A stretch of 64,000 bases of DNA, taken from NCBI GenBank assembly GCA_902363805.1, contig CABJBF010000003.1, forward strand, positions 444,951 to 508,950, given 5' to 3'. Each line of letters opens with the position of its first letter. The first letter of the stretch is position 1. The stretch comes from Eubacteriaceae bacterium. Its GTDB lineage: Bacteria; Bacillota; Clostridia; Lachnospirales; Lachnospiraceae. Below are positions 38,201-46,771 of the stretch, one piece after another. A program made the position numbers and the translations under genes. Below the pieces are notes generated by a model that saw nothing but the letters and a program-made list of their open reading frames with translations, searched no databases and had not been told where the DNA came from.

Positions 38201-41200
38201 TTATTTCTTCTTTTTGCGAAGAATCACTGTTCCACCAAGACCAGCCATTCCAGCCCCTGCAAGCAGAATCCAGAACAGAATCGGAGTATTATCTCCTGTC
38301 TTTGGTGAAGTCGATTTCTTTGTTTCTTCTGTGGTTTTCGTCTCCGGTGTTGATGTGGTTTCTGGTGTTTCCGTCGGTGTCTCTGTTGGAGTTTCCTCCG
38401 GTTTCGCCTCATCCTTCATCACAACCTTCTGGATTTCTCCAGTATCTTTGACCGTAAACTTCACATCTTCTGCAACCAGATAACCGTCTGGTGCAGTTTC
38501 TTCACGGAGGGTATATTTCCCGATTGGAAGCATCTCAATGTAGTGTGGTTTTTTCTCAGATGTCCAGCTTTCTACGGTCTTTCCATCTTTATCAAGGATC
38601 GTCAGTTTCGCTCCTGGCAGCTCCTTACCGTAAATATCGGTCTTGGAAATCTGCACTTTTGTCACATCATCCTTCATTTCCACTTTCTGTACTTCACCGG
38701 TATCTTCCACCGTAAAAGTGATGCTCTCTGCTGTCACATAACCGTCCGCAGGAAGTGTTTCTGTCATGGTGTACTTCTTGCCAGCGGTCAGTTCTTTGAT
38801 GATATGTGGTTCTTTACCAGAAGTCCATTCATCCACAGTGTTTCCACTCTCATCTGTAACTTTCAGTTTTGCTCCCTCAATCTCCTTTCCGTCTGTCAGG
38901 GATGTTTTGGTAAACTCTACGGTTGTCGGCTCATCTTCAAAAGTAAACACATAAGACAGTGTTTCCTTATCTGCCCCACCATATTCAAAAGTAAATTCCT
39001 GTACCTGGTCTGTTGTCGCAAATCCCGGTGCCGGAGAAGTTTCTTTCACATAGTAGGTATAGCCAAGTGGCAGATCTGCCGTAAAGGTCAGTTTTCCTTC
39101 CTTATCCGTAGCCTGCTCCTCAATAACCGTATCCGCTTTCAAGATCACATCGCCCTTTGCATTGACAATATTTTCTTTATTGCACAGGGCAAATACAGCC
39201 CCTTCCAGTACACGGTCGGAATCTTTTTCTTTCTTTAACACGTTTACTTCTGCTCTCTGGCGTTTGTTCTGCCAATCAGCAGAATAAGTAACAACTGCGG
39301 TATTCTGGTCACGGTAAGTCAGATCCACTTCACGAGCTTCTCCATCCAGGACATATCCATTTGCTGTCTCTTTCTCTTTGACACAGTATTTGCCAAGAGG
39401 AAGGTCTGTCAGTTTCGCCACTCCTGTTTCATCCGTCGTGATCGTTGCTACCAGTGCATCCTTTTTGTAGTAATCTTCACTCTCACCATCCGCCGCTTTT
39501 ATATCTTCTAAGGCATAAACCTCAAAAGTAACGTCTTTCAGGGAACCGGAAAGATATTCAAACAGATGCTTCATCCATCCGCCAATGGAATCCAGTGCAG
39601 ATATTTTCTCCAGGAACTCACCTTTTTTATTGATGATAAGTGTTCCGGTTGGCACTGCATCTTTCATCTCTACCTTCTGGATTTCAGCAGTATCGTCCAC
39701 AGTAAAGGAAACTTCTTCCGCCATCAGATAGCCATAAGGAGCCATTTCTTCACGAAGAGTATATGTCTCCCCGGCTGTGAGTCTTTCAATCAAGTGTTCC
39801 TCACCCTTTACAGACTTCCATGTATCTACCACATTTCCATCCTTATCAAGCACCGTAAGCGTTGCCCCGGAAAGTTCCACGCCTGTCGTAATATCGGACT
39901 TCGTAAAGGTTACTTTTGTCGGCTGGTTCTTAAATACAGATTCCAGCTCTACCATTTTCACATCCTGTCCCTGATATTTGGCAGTCACTTCCAAAGTCTC
40001 AAAAGAAGAGACATACCCTGCCGGAGCTGCAAGTTCTTTGATATAGTAAGTACTAAATGGAAGGTCAACGTCAAATACTGCCTTTCCATCTTCCCCACTG
40101 ACTGCTTTTCCAAGTAAGGTATCTGCCTTCACAATCACTTCTTCATGTGCCAAAATATCTTCTTTTGCATAGATACCAAACTCTGCACCCGCCACAACCG
40201 TTTTTGTCTCTGCATCCTGTTTGACTACGGACACTTCCACTTTCTGGCGGTCATTCTCAAAGGTTGCTGTCTGCTCAATAACTGGTGTTTTCTGGTCTTT
40301 GTATTCAAATGTTACTGTCTGTGCTTCTTCATTTAACACAAATCCCTCTGGTGCTGTCTTTTCAACAATCTTATAGGTTCCAAGTGGAAGGTCAGCGATC
40401 TGTGCCTTTCCATCCTTATCCGTGGTAACAGTTCCTACCAGTTCCCCAGAAGCATACTCCAGGATACGGTTTCCATTATCATCTTTCTGGAAATCTGCTG
40501 TATAAATATCTTCGGCAGCATATACCTCAAAGACTGCTCCCTCCAGAGTTTCTTTCTGATAAGTAAAGTCATCTTTATAACCATTTAAGACCTCACCCTG
40601 TTTTACGATGTTCAGTTCTCCCTTAACCGGATGATTCTCGTATGCGATCTCAATGATCACATCGCCGGAAGTTCCGTCCATCTGATATGCTGTATTGGAA
40701 TCTACATCTACCTCATAGTAATTCTCATTGAGCGTATATCCATAAGGTGCGTTCACTTCCTCAATACGGTAATGTCCAATCTTCAGATTCTGTGGAAGGA
40801 TTAAGTATCCCTGCTCATCTGTAAAATAAGATTTGTGTTTTACCGTCGTCGGATACGTTGTTACCTGCTCCACATACTTTTCTGTATCCAGGTTAAAAAT
40901 CTTAAACTCCGTATTTTTCTGAAGGACTGCTTTCTTTGTCTCATCGTCCTGTTTGATGATCTTCAGCTTCGCTTCAAACTCTTTGTCAAGCAGCACCCTC
41001 CATACCTGCGGTGTAGTCGGATGATTCTCTGTAATCTGTACGATGAAATCATTGACCGGAGTGTAATTATGTGGTGTGGTTGTTTCACGGACGATGTAAG
41101 TTCCATACGGAATCGCAATACTGCGGGCATACCCTTTCTCATCTGTAAAGATCTCTGTTGCACCATTTTCTCCGATCACTACCGGCTTGGCAGAACCAAA

Positions 41201-44182
41201 GTCATAGCTGCCATCTTCTTTTACTGTCAGGGAAGATACCAGATAAGCGGTAAATCCTGCACCTTTCAGTAAATCGGCATCTGTCTTTCCGTTGCTCGCT
41301 GCCTTGATGATTTCAAATGGCTGCTTCATTACCTGTTCCAGAGACAGACAGTCACGTTTTACTTCCGCTACAAAATCACCCTCATAGTTGCAGACCAGAT
41401 CATGTTCTTCTTCATCTGCCAGGTAACCCGTTGGAGGAGTAATCTCTTTTACATAGTAATTGCCAAGATATAATCCATCTACAGAAGCCTGTCCATTCTT
41501 ATCTGTTGTAAGAGTGGCAACCTGCTCACCCGCTTCGTAGATCACACCAGTTGCTCCATCCGGATGGACAATATCCTCACGGGCATATAGTCCATAGACT
41601 GCCTTTTCTAAAGTAGCATCTCCCTGTGGAACAGCCTTCTTTGTTTCTTTGTCCTGCTTCTGTAAGGAAATCTTTGCTGTCACACGCTCGTTTTTGAAGG
41701 TATGCTTAAATGTCAGTTTCGCTTCCTTATCGTTTGTATAAGAAAAAGTAAACGTATAGACATCATCCGCATTTCTCAGATAGCCTTCCGGAGCCTGTAC
41801 TTCCTTTACATCATAGGAAAATCCCAGCGGCAGATCTGCGGTAAACTTCGCCGTTCCATCATTTCCAGTTGTCACTTTCTCAATCAGAGTGCCTTTCTTT
41901 ACAACAACCGTTCCATCTGCATTTTTAATGTCACTGGCTGCATAAAGTCCAAAAATTCCTCCATCCAGAGGATTTTCTGTATCCTTATCCTGCTTTGTCA
42001 CAACTACTTCTGCTTTCTGTCTGTCATTCGTAAAAGTTGTCTCAGAAAAAACAACATCTACATTCTGTCCTGCATAAAAAAGAGTGACTGACTTTTCTTC
42101 CCCGGCATTATAAAATCCGGTCGGAGCCTGTTTTTCTTTGATGATATATGTACCAAGATGCAGGTTTTTCAGAATGACTGCCCCATTCGAGTCTGTTGTC
42201 AGATTCTCTTTGACCAGATCACCCTTGCTGTAAACCTTGGCACCATAAGCAGTTTTAATATCTACTCCGGCATACACATCATAAATCGCACCTTTCTGTC
42301 TGCGTTTCTCATACTTAAATGTTGTTCCATTCTCGGTGACATCTGCACCTGTCAGAACCTGACCTTCTTTATAAACAGTCAGCTGTCCCATCTGTTCTTC
42401 ATCCGGAACAGTCACAGTCGTTGTTTTGCTGACTTCCAGTTTTACATTGTAGGCAGTTGCATTGATACGGTATCCTGTCGGAGCTGTAATCTCTTTCAGA
42501 TATACAGTGTCCTGTGTCTTAATGATCTGTACGGACGATTCCCCGTTCGCATCGGTTGCCGGTAACTTTGTGATCAGCTTTGTACAGTTTGCATCACTGT
42601 ATAAACCAAACACTGCACCAGACAGCTTTGCGTCTGCTTTTGCATCTTTTTTAATCACCTTCACACTTGCGTGCTGCACCCAGGTTACTTTGAAGTCCAC
42701 ATATTTCTCATCATCAACACCCTCACCAAATACCAGGGCCAGGTCCTGTGAACCAGATCCGGTACTGATCTTATATGCAGAATAATCTTTTGTTACACTG
42801 CCTTTCATCGTTGCCGACCAGCTTCCTGCGACATCCTGTACCTGTGTAAGAGGTGCAGATAAGTAAAACTTGGTTCCACCACTGATTTCCACTGCTTCAC
42901 CAGCTTTGCTTGTCTTTCCGGTTGTCACGTTGTGAAGTTTCACACCACTTGGAAGTTTCATTGTGATACTCTGCAGTTCATCTGCTTTAAAAATGATTTC
43001 CTTTGTTCTCTGGCTGTTGCCATCTACATAAGCTGTCACATCCGCATCTGAAAAAGACATTGCCACATCCGGAATATCTGGCTGAGAAATACAATAATTA
43101 TAAAGTTTTTTCGCAAGATTCTGTGCAGTAGCGTTTGCACCAGAAAAAGCATCTGAACTGCCATTCGCATATGACGCAGCAAGATGTACCAGAATAAATC
43201 TGGCTCCTGCACTCAGGTTTCCATAGCCATTTTCTTCTGTAAAAAATCCATCATCGCCAGAAGCCTTTGTGCCATAGTAACATACTTTAGCCAGTGCTTT
43301 ACCATCTCCAACCTTATTGATTGTATATGTTCCTGTGCCAGGTCCCGGTTTGGACGGCTGTACACAATAAGCTGTGGCGGACACATTACCGAATTTTACG
43401 GTATACTGATACGTCAGATAAGTTCCATAACCATAATCCGCATATCGGTATTCGGCACCTCTTGTCACTGAAACCTGTTGTGAACTTCTTGCATTTCCTG
43501 CTGCCGCCATAAATGTCACTGTTTCACCCGGCTCCATCTCATACAAGTCAATTCCTTCATTTTCTGCCTGATCCATTACTTCTGAAACAGTCAGACCAGA
43601 TTCTTCATCTGTTGTTACTTCCTGTCCATCTGTAAGATCAGTTACAATCTCTTTTGACCCGTCCGAATCAACATCTTCCTCCGCATTACCGGAATCTTCT
43701 GTTTCACCGGCATTTCCTTCACCAACTGTATTTTCAGAAGAACTCTTTGTCTGTGCTTCTGTTTCCGGCTCTTTTACCGTAATGTTTCTGCTTACTCTGT
43801 AAGCTGGGTGACCGCTGACTGGTTCTACTGCATAGACAGCTTTGTAGGTATCCGGTGTATGTGCATCAAAATCTGTACCGGCTTCACTCTTTGCTTCATG
43901 GAATAAAACTTTCACCTTTTTTTCATTCACGCCCTCTATACCGGACAGATCGACTTCCACCTCAAATTCTTCTCCATAGGGAATCTCAATATCCTTTGCT
44001 TCCACAATTTCGTCTTTGTCAAGAGTATCCTGCACATCCTGCAGTTCCGGATATTGCTGTTCAAATGAAGTTGTCTCCGGTTCTAATTCAGAAGCAGAAA
44101 CCGTGACTGGTTGAACGATAACAGACGCCAAAGTTGCAACTGCCATAAATCCCGACAAGAATCTTTTAAATCGCATTTTCAT
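38201..44182 (-). CDS. giant thioester/Cna-B surface adhesin with sortase signal
   Basis: 1993 residues. A signal peptide (about 1-32, RFLSGFMAVATLASVIV) is followed by an acidic linker and a thioester-type domain around 245-400 with Cys near 272 (ATAYCVQPSKPG) and a matching Gln-rich part. About 13 Cna-B/SpaA repeats follow from residue 515 on, each opening like VTKQDKDTENPLDGGIFGLY with the isopeptide Lys and an E-containing close. A PT/ET-rich wall spanner leads to the sortase motif SPKTG, a membrane segment and KKKK. It likely binds host or partner surfaces covalently and stiffens by isopeptide bonds. Its start overlaps a 25-residue ORF by 4 bases. Confidence 0.93.
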   Translation of the reverse strand: MKMRFKRFLSGFMAVATLASVIVQPVTVSASELEPETTSFEQQYPELQDVQDTLDKDEIVEAKDIEIPYGEEFEVEVDLSGIEGVNEKKVKVLFHEAKSEAGTDFDAHTPDTYKAVYAVEPVSGHPAYRVSRNITVKEPETEAQTKSSSENTVGEGNAGETEDSGNAEEDVDSDGSKEIVTDLTDGQEVTTDEESGLTVSEVMDQAENEGIDLYEMEPGETVTFMAAAGNARSSQQVSVTRGAEYRYADYGYGTYLTYQYTVKFGNVSATAYCVQPSKPGPGTGTYTINKVGDGKALAKVCYYGTKASGDDGFFTEENGYGNLSAGARFILVHLAASYANGSSDAFSGANATAQNLAKKLYNYCISQPDIPDVAMSFSDADVTAYVDGNSQRTKEIIFKADELQSITMKLPSGVKLHNVTTGKTSKAGEAVEISGGTKFYLSAPLTQVQDVAGSWSATMKGSVTKDYSAYKISTGSGSQDLALVFGEGVDDEKYVDFKVTWVQHASVKVIKKDAKADAKLSGAVFGLYSDANCTKLITKLPATDANGESSVQIIKTQDTVYLKEITAPTGYRINATAYNVKLEVSKTTTVTVPDEEQMGQLTVYKEGQVLTGADVTENGTTFKYEKRRQKGAIYDVYAGVDIKTAYGAKVYSKGDLVKENLTTDSNGAVILKNLHLGTYIIKEKQAPTGFYNAGEEKSVTLFYAGQNVDVVFSETTFTNDRQKAEVVVTKQDKDTENPLDGGIFGLYAASDIKNADGTVVVKKGTLIEKVTTGNDGTAKFTADLPLGFSYDVKEVQAPEGYLRNADDVYTFTFSYTNDKEAKLTFKHTFKNERVTAKISLQKQDKETKKAVPQGDATLEKAVYGLYAREDIVHPDGATGVIYEAGEQVATLTTDKNGQASVDGLYLGNYYVKEITPPTGYLADEEEHDLVCNYEGDFVAEVKRDCLSLEQVMKQPFEIIKAASNGKTDADLLKGAGFTAYLVSSLTVKEDGSYDFGSAKPVVIGENGATEIFTDEKGYARSIAIPYGTYIVRETTTPHNYTPVNDFIVQITENHPTTPQVWRVLLDKEFEAKLKIIKQDDETKKAVLQKNTEFKIFNLDTEKYVEQVTTYPTTVKHKSYFTDEQGYLILPQNLKIGHYRIEEVNAPYGYTLNENYYEVDVDSNTAYQMDGTSGDVIIEIAYENHPVKGELNIVKQGEVLNGYKDDFTYQKETLEGAVFEVYAAEDIYTADFQKDDNGNRILEYASGELVGTVTTDKDGKAQIADLPLGTYKIVEKTAPEGFVLNEEAQTVTFEYKDQKTPVIEQTATFENDRQKVEVSVVKQDAETKTVVAGAEFGIYAKEDILAHEEVIVKADTLLGKAVSGEDGKAVFDVDLPFSTYYIKELAAPAGYVSSFETLEVTAKYQGQDVKMVELESVFKNQPTKVTFTKSDITTGVELSGATLTVLDKDGNVVDTWKSVKGEEHLIERLTAGETYTLREEMAPYGYLMAEEVSFTVDDTAEIQKVEMKDAVPTGTLIINKKGEFLEKISALDSIGGWMKHLFEYLSGSLKDVTFEVYALEDIKAADGESEDYYKKDALVATITTDETGVAKLTDLPLGKYCVKEKETANGYVLDGEAREVDLTYRDQNTAVVTYSADWQNKRQRAEVNVLKKEKDSDRVLEGAVFALCNKENIVNAKGDVILKADTVIEEQATDKEGKLTFTADLPLGYTYYVKETSPAPGFATTDQVQEFTFEYGGADKETLSYVFTFEDEPTTVEFTKTSLTDGKEIEGAKLKVTDESGNTVDEWTSGKEPHIIKELTAGKKYTMTETLPADGYVTAESITFTVEDTGEVQKVEMKDDVTKVQISKTDIYGKELPGAKLTILDKDGKTVESWTSEKKPHYIEMLPIGKYTLREETAPDGYLVAEDVKFTVKDTGEIQKVVMKDEAKPEETPTETPTETPETTSTPETKTTEETKKSTSPKTGDNTPILFWILLAGAGMAGLGGTVILRKKKK

Positions 44183-44256
44183 TTTGACTGAGTCCTCTCT
44201 TTCTTCGATAATTTACTCCACTTTCGTTCAGGCTTACACCTGCATGAATCAATCAT
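44179..44256 (-). CDS. 25-residue ORF overlapping the adhesin start
   Basis: It encodes MIDSCRCKPERKWSKLSKKE and five more residues, with AGGGAGG 8 bases before the ATG. Its TGA overlaps the adhesin ATG (ATGA). It is strongly basic. It is likely to couple or tune translation of the adhesin rather than act as a stable protein. Confidence 0.5.
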   Translation of the reverse strand: MIDSCRCKPERKWSKLSKKERTQSK

Positions 44257-44313
44257 AGAAACCACCTCCCTTGTGTCTTGGATTGACTTTTAAATAAAAA
44301 CAGGATTGAGCTA

Positions 44314-44463
44314 TTAAGCCGCAAGAGGTAATTCGTAATCATTCCTGCCAAGGGTGCCTCTCATCCATTGCCCTTCACGTTGCCACCGAATACCCGCCGC
44401 CAGATGCGTAGCTGGGAAATTCAGGTATCCTCTTGCTGCTGATATGAAATTGTCAAGGTTCAC
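44314..44463 (-). CDS. possible 49-residue ORF
   Basis: A frame from GTG 44463 to TAA 44314 encodes a protein-like sequence (NLDNFISAARGYLNFPATHL, later IRWQREGQWMRGTLGRND and YELPLAA). The codons look used, and the composition is unlike random AT-rich DNA. No ribosome binding site is seen at the GTG. A 16-codon ORF with GGAGGGG at 3 bases ends just after this start in another frame, so a frameshift of one gene is possible. Not recognised. Confidence 0.35.
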   Translation of the reverse strand: MNLDNFISAARGYLNFPATHLAAGIRWQREGQWMRGTLGRNDYELPLAA

Positions 44464-44589
44464 TTTTAGGAGGGAATTTATTGTTTTGAATTAAAATAGA
44501 CATTTGCCCCTCCACTAACCGCATGTGTGAAAGGGCAAAAATTAACCTGTTTGAAATTTTTTTAGAAAATTTTTTGAAACAGCAAAAAC

Positions 44590-45012
44590 TTACAAAGTTT
44601 CCAGCCTGTCTTTTAGTTTCTGCAATACTTTGTTTTTCCTGTTTCTGATTGTCTTTGTACAACACCCGAAATACTGTGCTGTTTTTTTAACTGTGTACTC
44701 TTCAAAAAATAATAGTCTTATCAATTCCATTTCTTCTTCAGACAAATATTTCAGTGCTTCCTGCAGCTCTTGTATTTCTGACACCCTGATGACTATTTCT
44801 TCTGGTGATAATATATGCAAATAACTGTTGTAACTCGTTTCTCCTACTTTTTCTATTCCGCATACACCATTTTTCTGCATTTTTTCAAGCTGGTATCTTT
44901 CTTTTCTTCTTGACTGGTACCATGCCAGATATACGTCTCTGGTAACTTCTACGAGAGTTTCATTTACACGCAGCACATACCGTTGTCTTTCCTTTGGTTT
45001 TTTACCACGCAT
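44590..45012 (-). CDS. sigma-70-like regulator (region 4 helix-turn-helix)
   Basis: 140 residues. The C-terminal part (EALKYLSEEEMELIRLLF, VKKTAQYFGCCTKTIRNRKNKV) is a sigma region 4 helix-turn-helix; region 2 is not evident. The gene starts 3 bases after the preceding sigma-like gene. Such small factors are common next to Tn916/Tn1549-type modules and may control transfer or adhesin genes. Confidence 0.82.
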   Translation of the reverse strand: MRGKKPKERQRYVLRVNETLVEVTRDVYLAWYQSRRKERYQLEKMQKNGVCGIEKVGETSYNSYLHILSPEEIVIRVSEIQELQEALKYLSEEEMELIRLLFFEEYTVKKTAQYFGCCTKTIRNRKNKVLQKLKDRLETL

Positions 45013-45015
45013 CTT

Positions 45016-45651
45016 TTATTCTCCCTTCTGAAGCACTCCGGTCAGTCTGCCTGCATTTCTTCTCATTTTCTGCTTTGCCTGTGAAATACATTTTGATACT
45101 GCCGGTTCTGTAATTCCAAACACCCGTGACACTTCTCTTTGTGTCCGTTGCTGAAAATAAATTTGATGGATCACTTGTCTCTGCCGGTCAGTCAGCAGAT
45201 CCATGAATTCTCCAATAGCTTCTTCTATAATCAGTTTTTCAAGTACATTCTGCCTTTTATCCACCAATTCGCACCAGCCTTCTGAAATATGGCTGTATGA
45301 AATGCAATTATTATGTTCTCGTACCTCCCTGTTCCTGCACAGCCGATCTTCACCTTCTAATATCAACCGCACATACCAGGGCTGATTATCAAAAAAATCT
45401 TCCTTAACAACTGTTATTTTTCTTCCTGCTTCATATACATAATCTCGACAGGTAAATAAAGGAAAAACCGTTCCATAATCACCTGCACAATAGAAAACAT
45501 ATCCTGTCTGATACGCAATAATTTCCGCACCATCTATCAGTCTATGCTTTACAACTGCCACATCGTTTTCTCTCAAATACCTGGCGGACGGAACCTTTCT
45601 TTTTTCTTTCCTGTTACCTACAACCTGTTTCAATTCCTGCAATGTCAGCAT
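45016..45651 (-). CDS. sigma-70 region 4-like regulator
   Basis: 211 residues from the ATG at 45651, chosen because AGGTGG lies 5 bases upstream; a GTG three codons earlier is less suitable. The N-terminal 130 residues are unplaced (AGDYGTVFPLFTCRDYVYEA). The C-terminus (LLTDRQRQVIHQIYFQQRTQREVSRVFGI) is a sigma region 4 helix-turn-helix. It is followed 3 bases later by a second sigma-like gene, and the pair may act together. Confidence 0.8.
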   Translation of the reverse strand: MLTLQELKQVVGNRKEKRKVPSARYLRENDVAVVKHRLIDGAEIIAYQTGYVFYCAGDYGTVFPLFTCRDYVYEAGRKITVVKEDFFDNQPWYVRLILEGEDRLCRNREVREHNNCISYSHISEGWCELVDKRQNVLEKLIIEEAIGEFMDLLTDRQRQVIHQIYFQQRTQREVSRVFGITEPAVSKCISQAKQKMRRNAGRLTGVLQKGE

Positions 45652-45684
45652 AATTACCACCTTTCTGCTAATTTACAGCATCCT

Positions 45685-45834
45685 CTATTTTATTTTCCGT
45701 CTGATGTCCCGGTCAGACTTCTTTGCATTTCTTTCCGTTTTTATGTTCTTTTCATTTTCCATCAAAACAGAATAGTCTCCCATTGCATCATAGGGACACT
45801 GCTTCCGATAGATTAAATTTTCTTGTCTGGTCAT
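45685..45834 (-). CDS. 49-residue basic protein
   Basis: MTRQENLIYRKQCPYDAMGD, then an acidic centre and a Lys/Arg-rich tail (KKSDRDIRRKIK). GGGAG lies 9 bases before the ATG. It ends 33 bases before the sigma-like gene and probably shares its transcript. Family not recognised. Confidence 0.55.
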   Translation of the reverse strand: MTRQENLIYRKQCPYDAMGDYSVLMENEKNIKTERNAKKSDRDIRRKIK

Positions 45835-45913
45835 CAATCCTGTCTCCCTTCCTTGTTTCTGTCTCTTTCTCTCTGTTTGCTATTTTAACAGCACAAAAAA
45901 CTATTATCCTTAG

Positions 45914-45965
45914 CATATATGGGGAGTTTTTTTGTTTTACACCCCATATATGGTGAAATTTCACC
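45914..45965. promoter_or_regulatory. nested palindromes, candidate operator
   Basis: CATATATGGGG (45914-45924) and CCCCATATATG (45942-45952) form an 11-bp inverted repeat with a 17-base spacer. A perfect 14-bp palindrome GGTGAAATTTCACC (45952-45965) adjoins it and overlaps the 3' end of the xre gene. The site lies in front of the small basic protein and sigma genes. It could be an operator for the XRE protein, or a hairpin ending xre transcripts. Confidence 0.45.
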
Positions 45966-46317
45966 TGTACTCATTAAAACTGTCTATCAGCGAATCTATT
46001 GTCTGCATAATAATTTTCTGCTCTTTCCATTCCATCTTCTGAATACGATAAAATACTTCCTCAAACTGCTTTCTTTTTTCTGCATCGTCCCCCTCTTTTC
46101 CCATCAGGATATTGGCATCTGTTTCCAGGATCTCAATCATCTTCCTGAAAATCTCAACAGACATTGCCGTTTGCCCTCCTTCTATCCTGCTGACCGTATT
46201 GACACTGATACCTGCTTTTTCCGCAAAAGATTCCTGTGACAACTTCATTTCCTGCCTGCGTTTTCTGATCCGTTCTCCCAATTCAATAAGTTCTGTGGAA
46301 ATTGCACGATTGCTCAA
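45961..46317 (-). CDS. XRE-family regulator of the element
   Basis: 118 residues. The helix-turn-helix lies at about 10-65 (LGERIRKRRQEMKLSQESFA, AGISVNTVSRIEGGQTAMSV). The C-terminus is helical. It follows the replication/partition block and precedes the sigma genes, the usual place for an element control repressor. Confidence 0.9.
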   Translation of the reverse strand: MSNRAISTELIELGERIRKRRQEMKLSQESFAEKAGISVNTVSRIEGGQTAMSVEIFRKMIEILETDANILMGKEGDDAEKRKQFEEVFYRIQKMEWKEQKIIMQTIDSLIDSFNEYR

Positions 46318-46426
46318 TACGGTGTCTCCTTTCCTGCAATTTATCCCAGCTTTACGACATTGTGTCGCAAAGTTTCCAGAAAAAAAGCAGCTAATTTTGT
46401 CTTAGCTGCTTTTCAAAAGATCTATT

Positions 46427-46765
46427 TCATTTTATTCTCGGTATTTTATGTATTCCTGTAATAACTGTGAGCAGGAAAACACTAAGATAAATGATTGCCT
46501 GTCCAATCATTGCCAGCAATACGACACTTCCTATCAATCCTCCGATCAGAAAATTCATTGTCCATACTGCCAGTGTTCCTCCAAGATCAAAACCTCTTGG
46601 AACCATCCAGACACACATTTTTCCAATTCCAAACGGTATCCCCATCAGAAGTAACAGCAAGAAATAATTGCACTTCCCATCCTGGATACAAAACGGTCTT
46701 AATACTGTAAACAATACTGTAATCACCAGCACTGGTGCTATCACTTTTTTAATCATCTTCTTCAT
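46427..46765 (-). CDS. DUF6050-like membrane protein
   Basis: 112 residues with three or four hydrophobic segments (VIAPVLVITVLFTVL, YFLLLLLMGIPFGIG, LIGGLIGSVVLLAMIGQAII). It lies 6 bases after repA. It resembles the DUF6050 proteins carried by these elements; the function is unknown. Confidence 0.65.
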   Translation of the reverse strand: MKKMIKKVIAPVLVITVLFTVLRPFCIQDGKCNYFLLLLLMGIPFGIGKMCVWMVPRGFDLGGTLAVWTMNFLIGGLIGSVVLLAMIGQAIIYLSVFLLTVITGIHKIPRIK

Positions 46766-46771
46766 GTTCCT

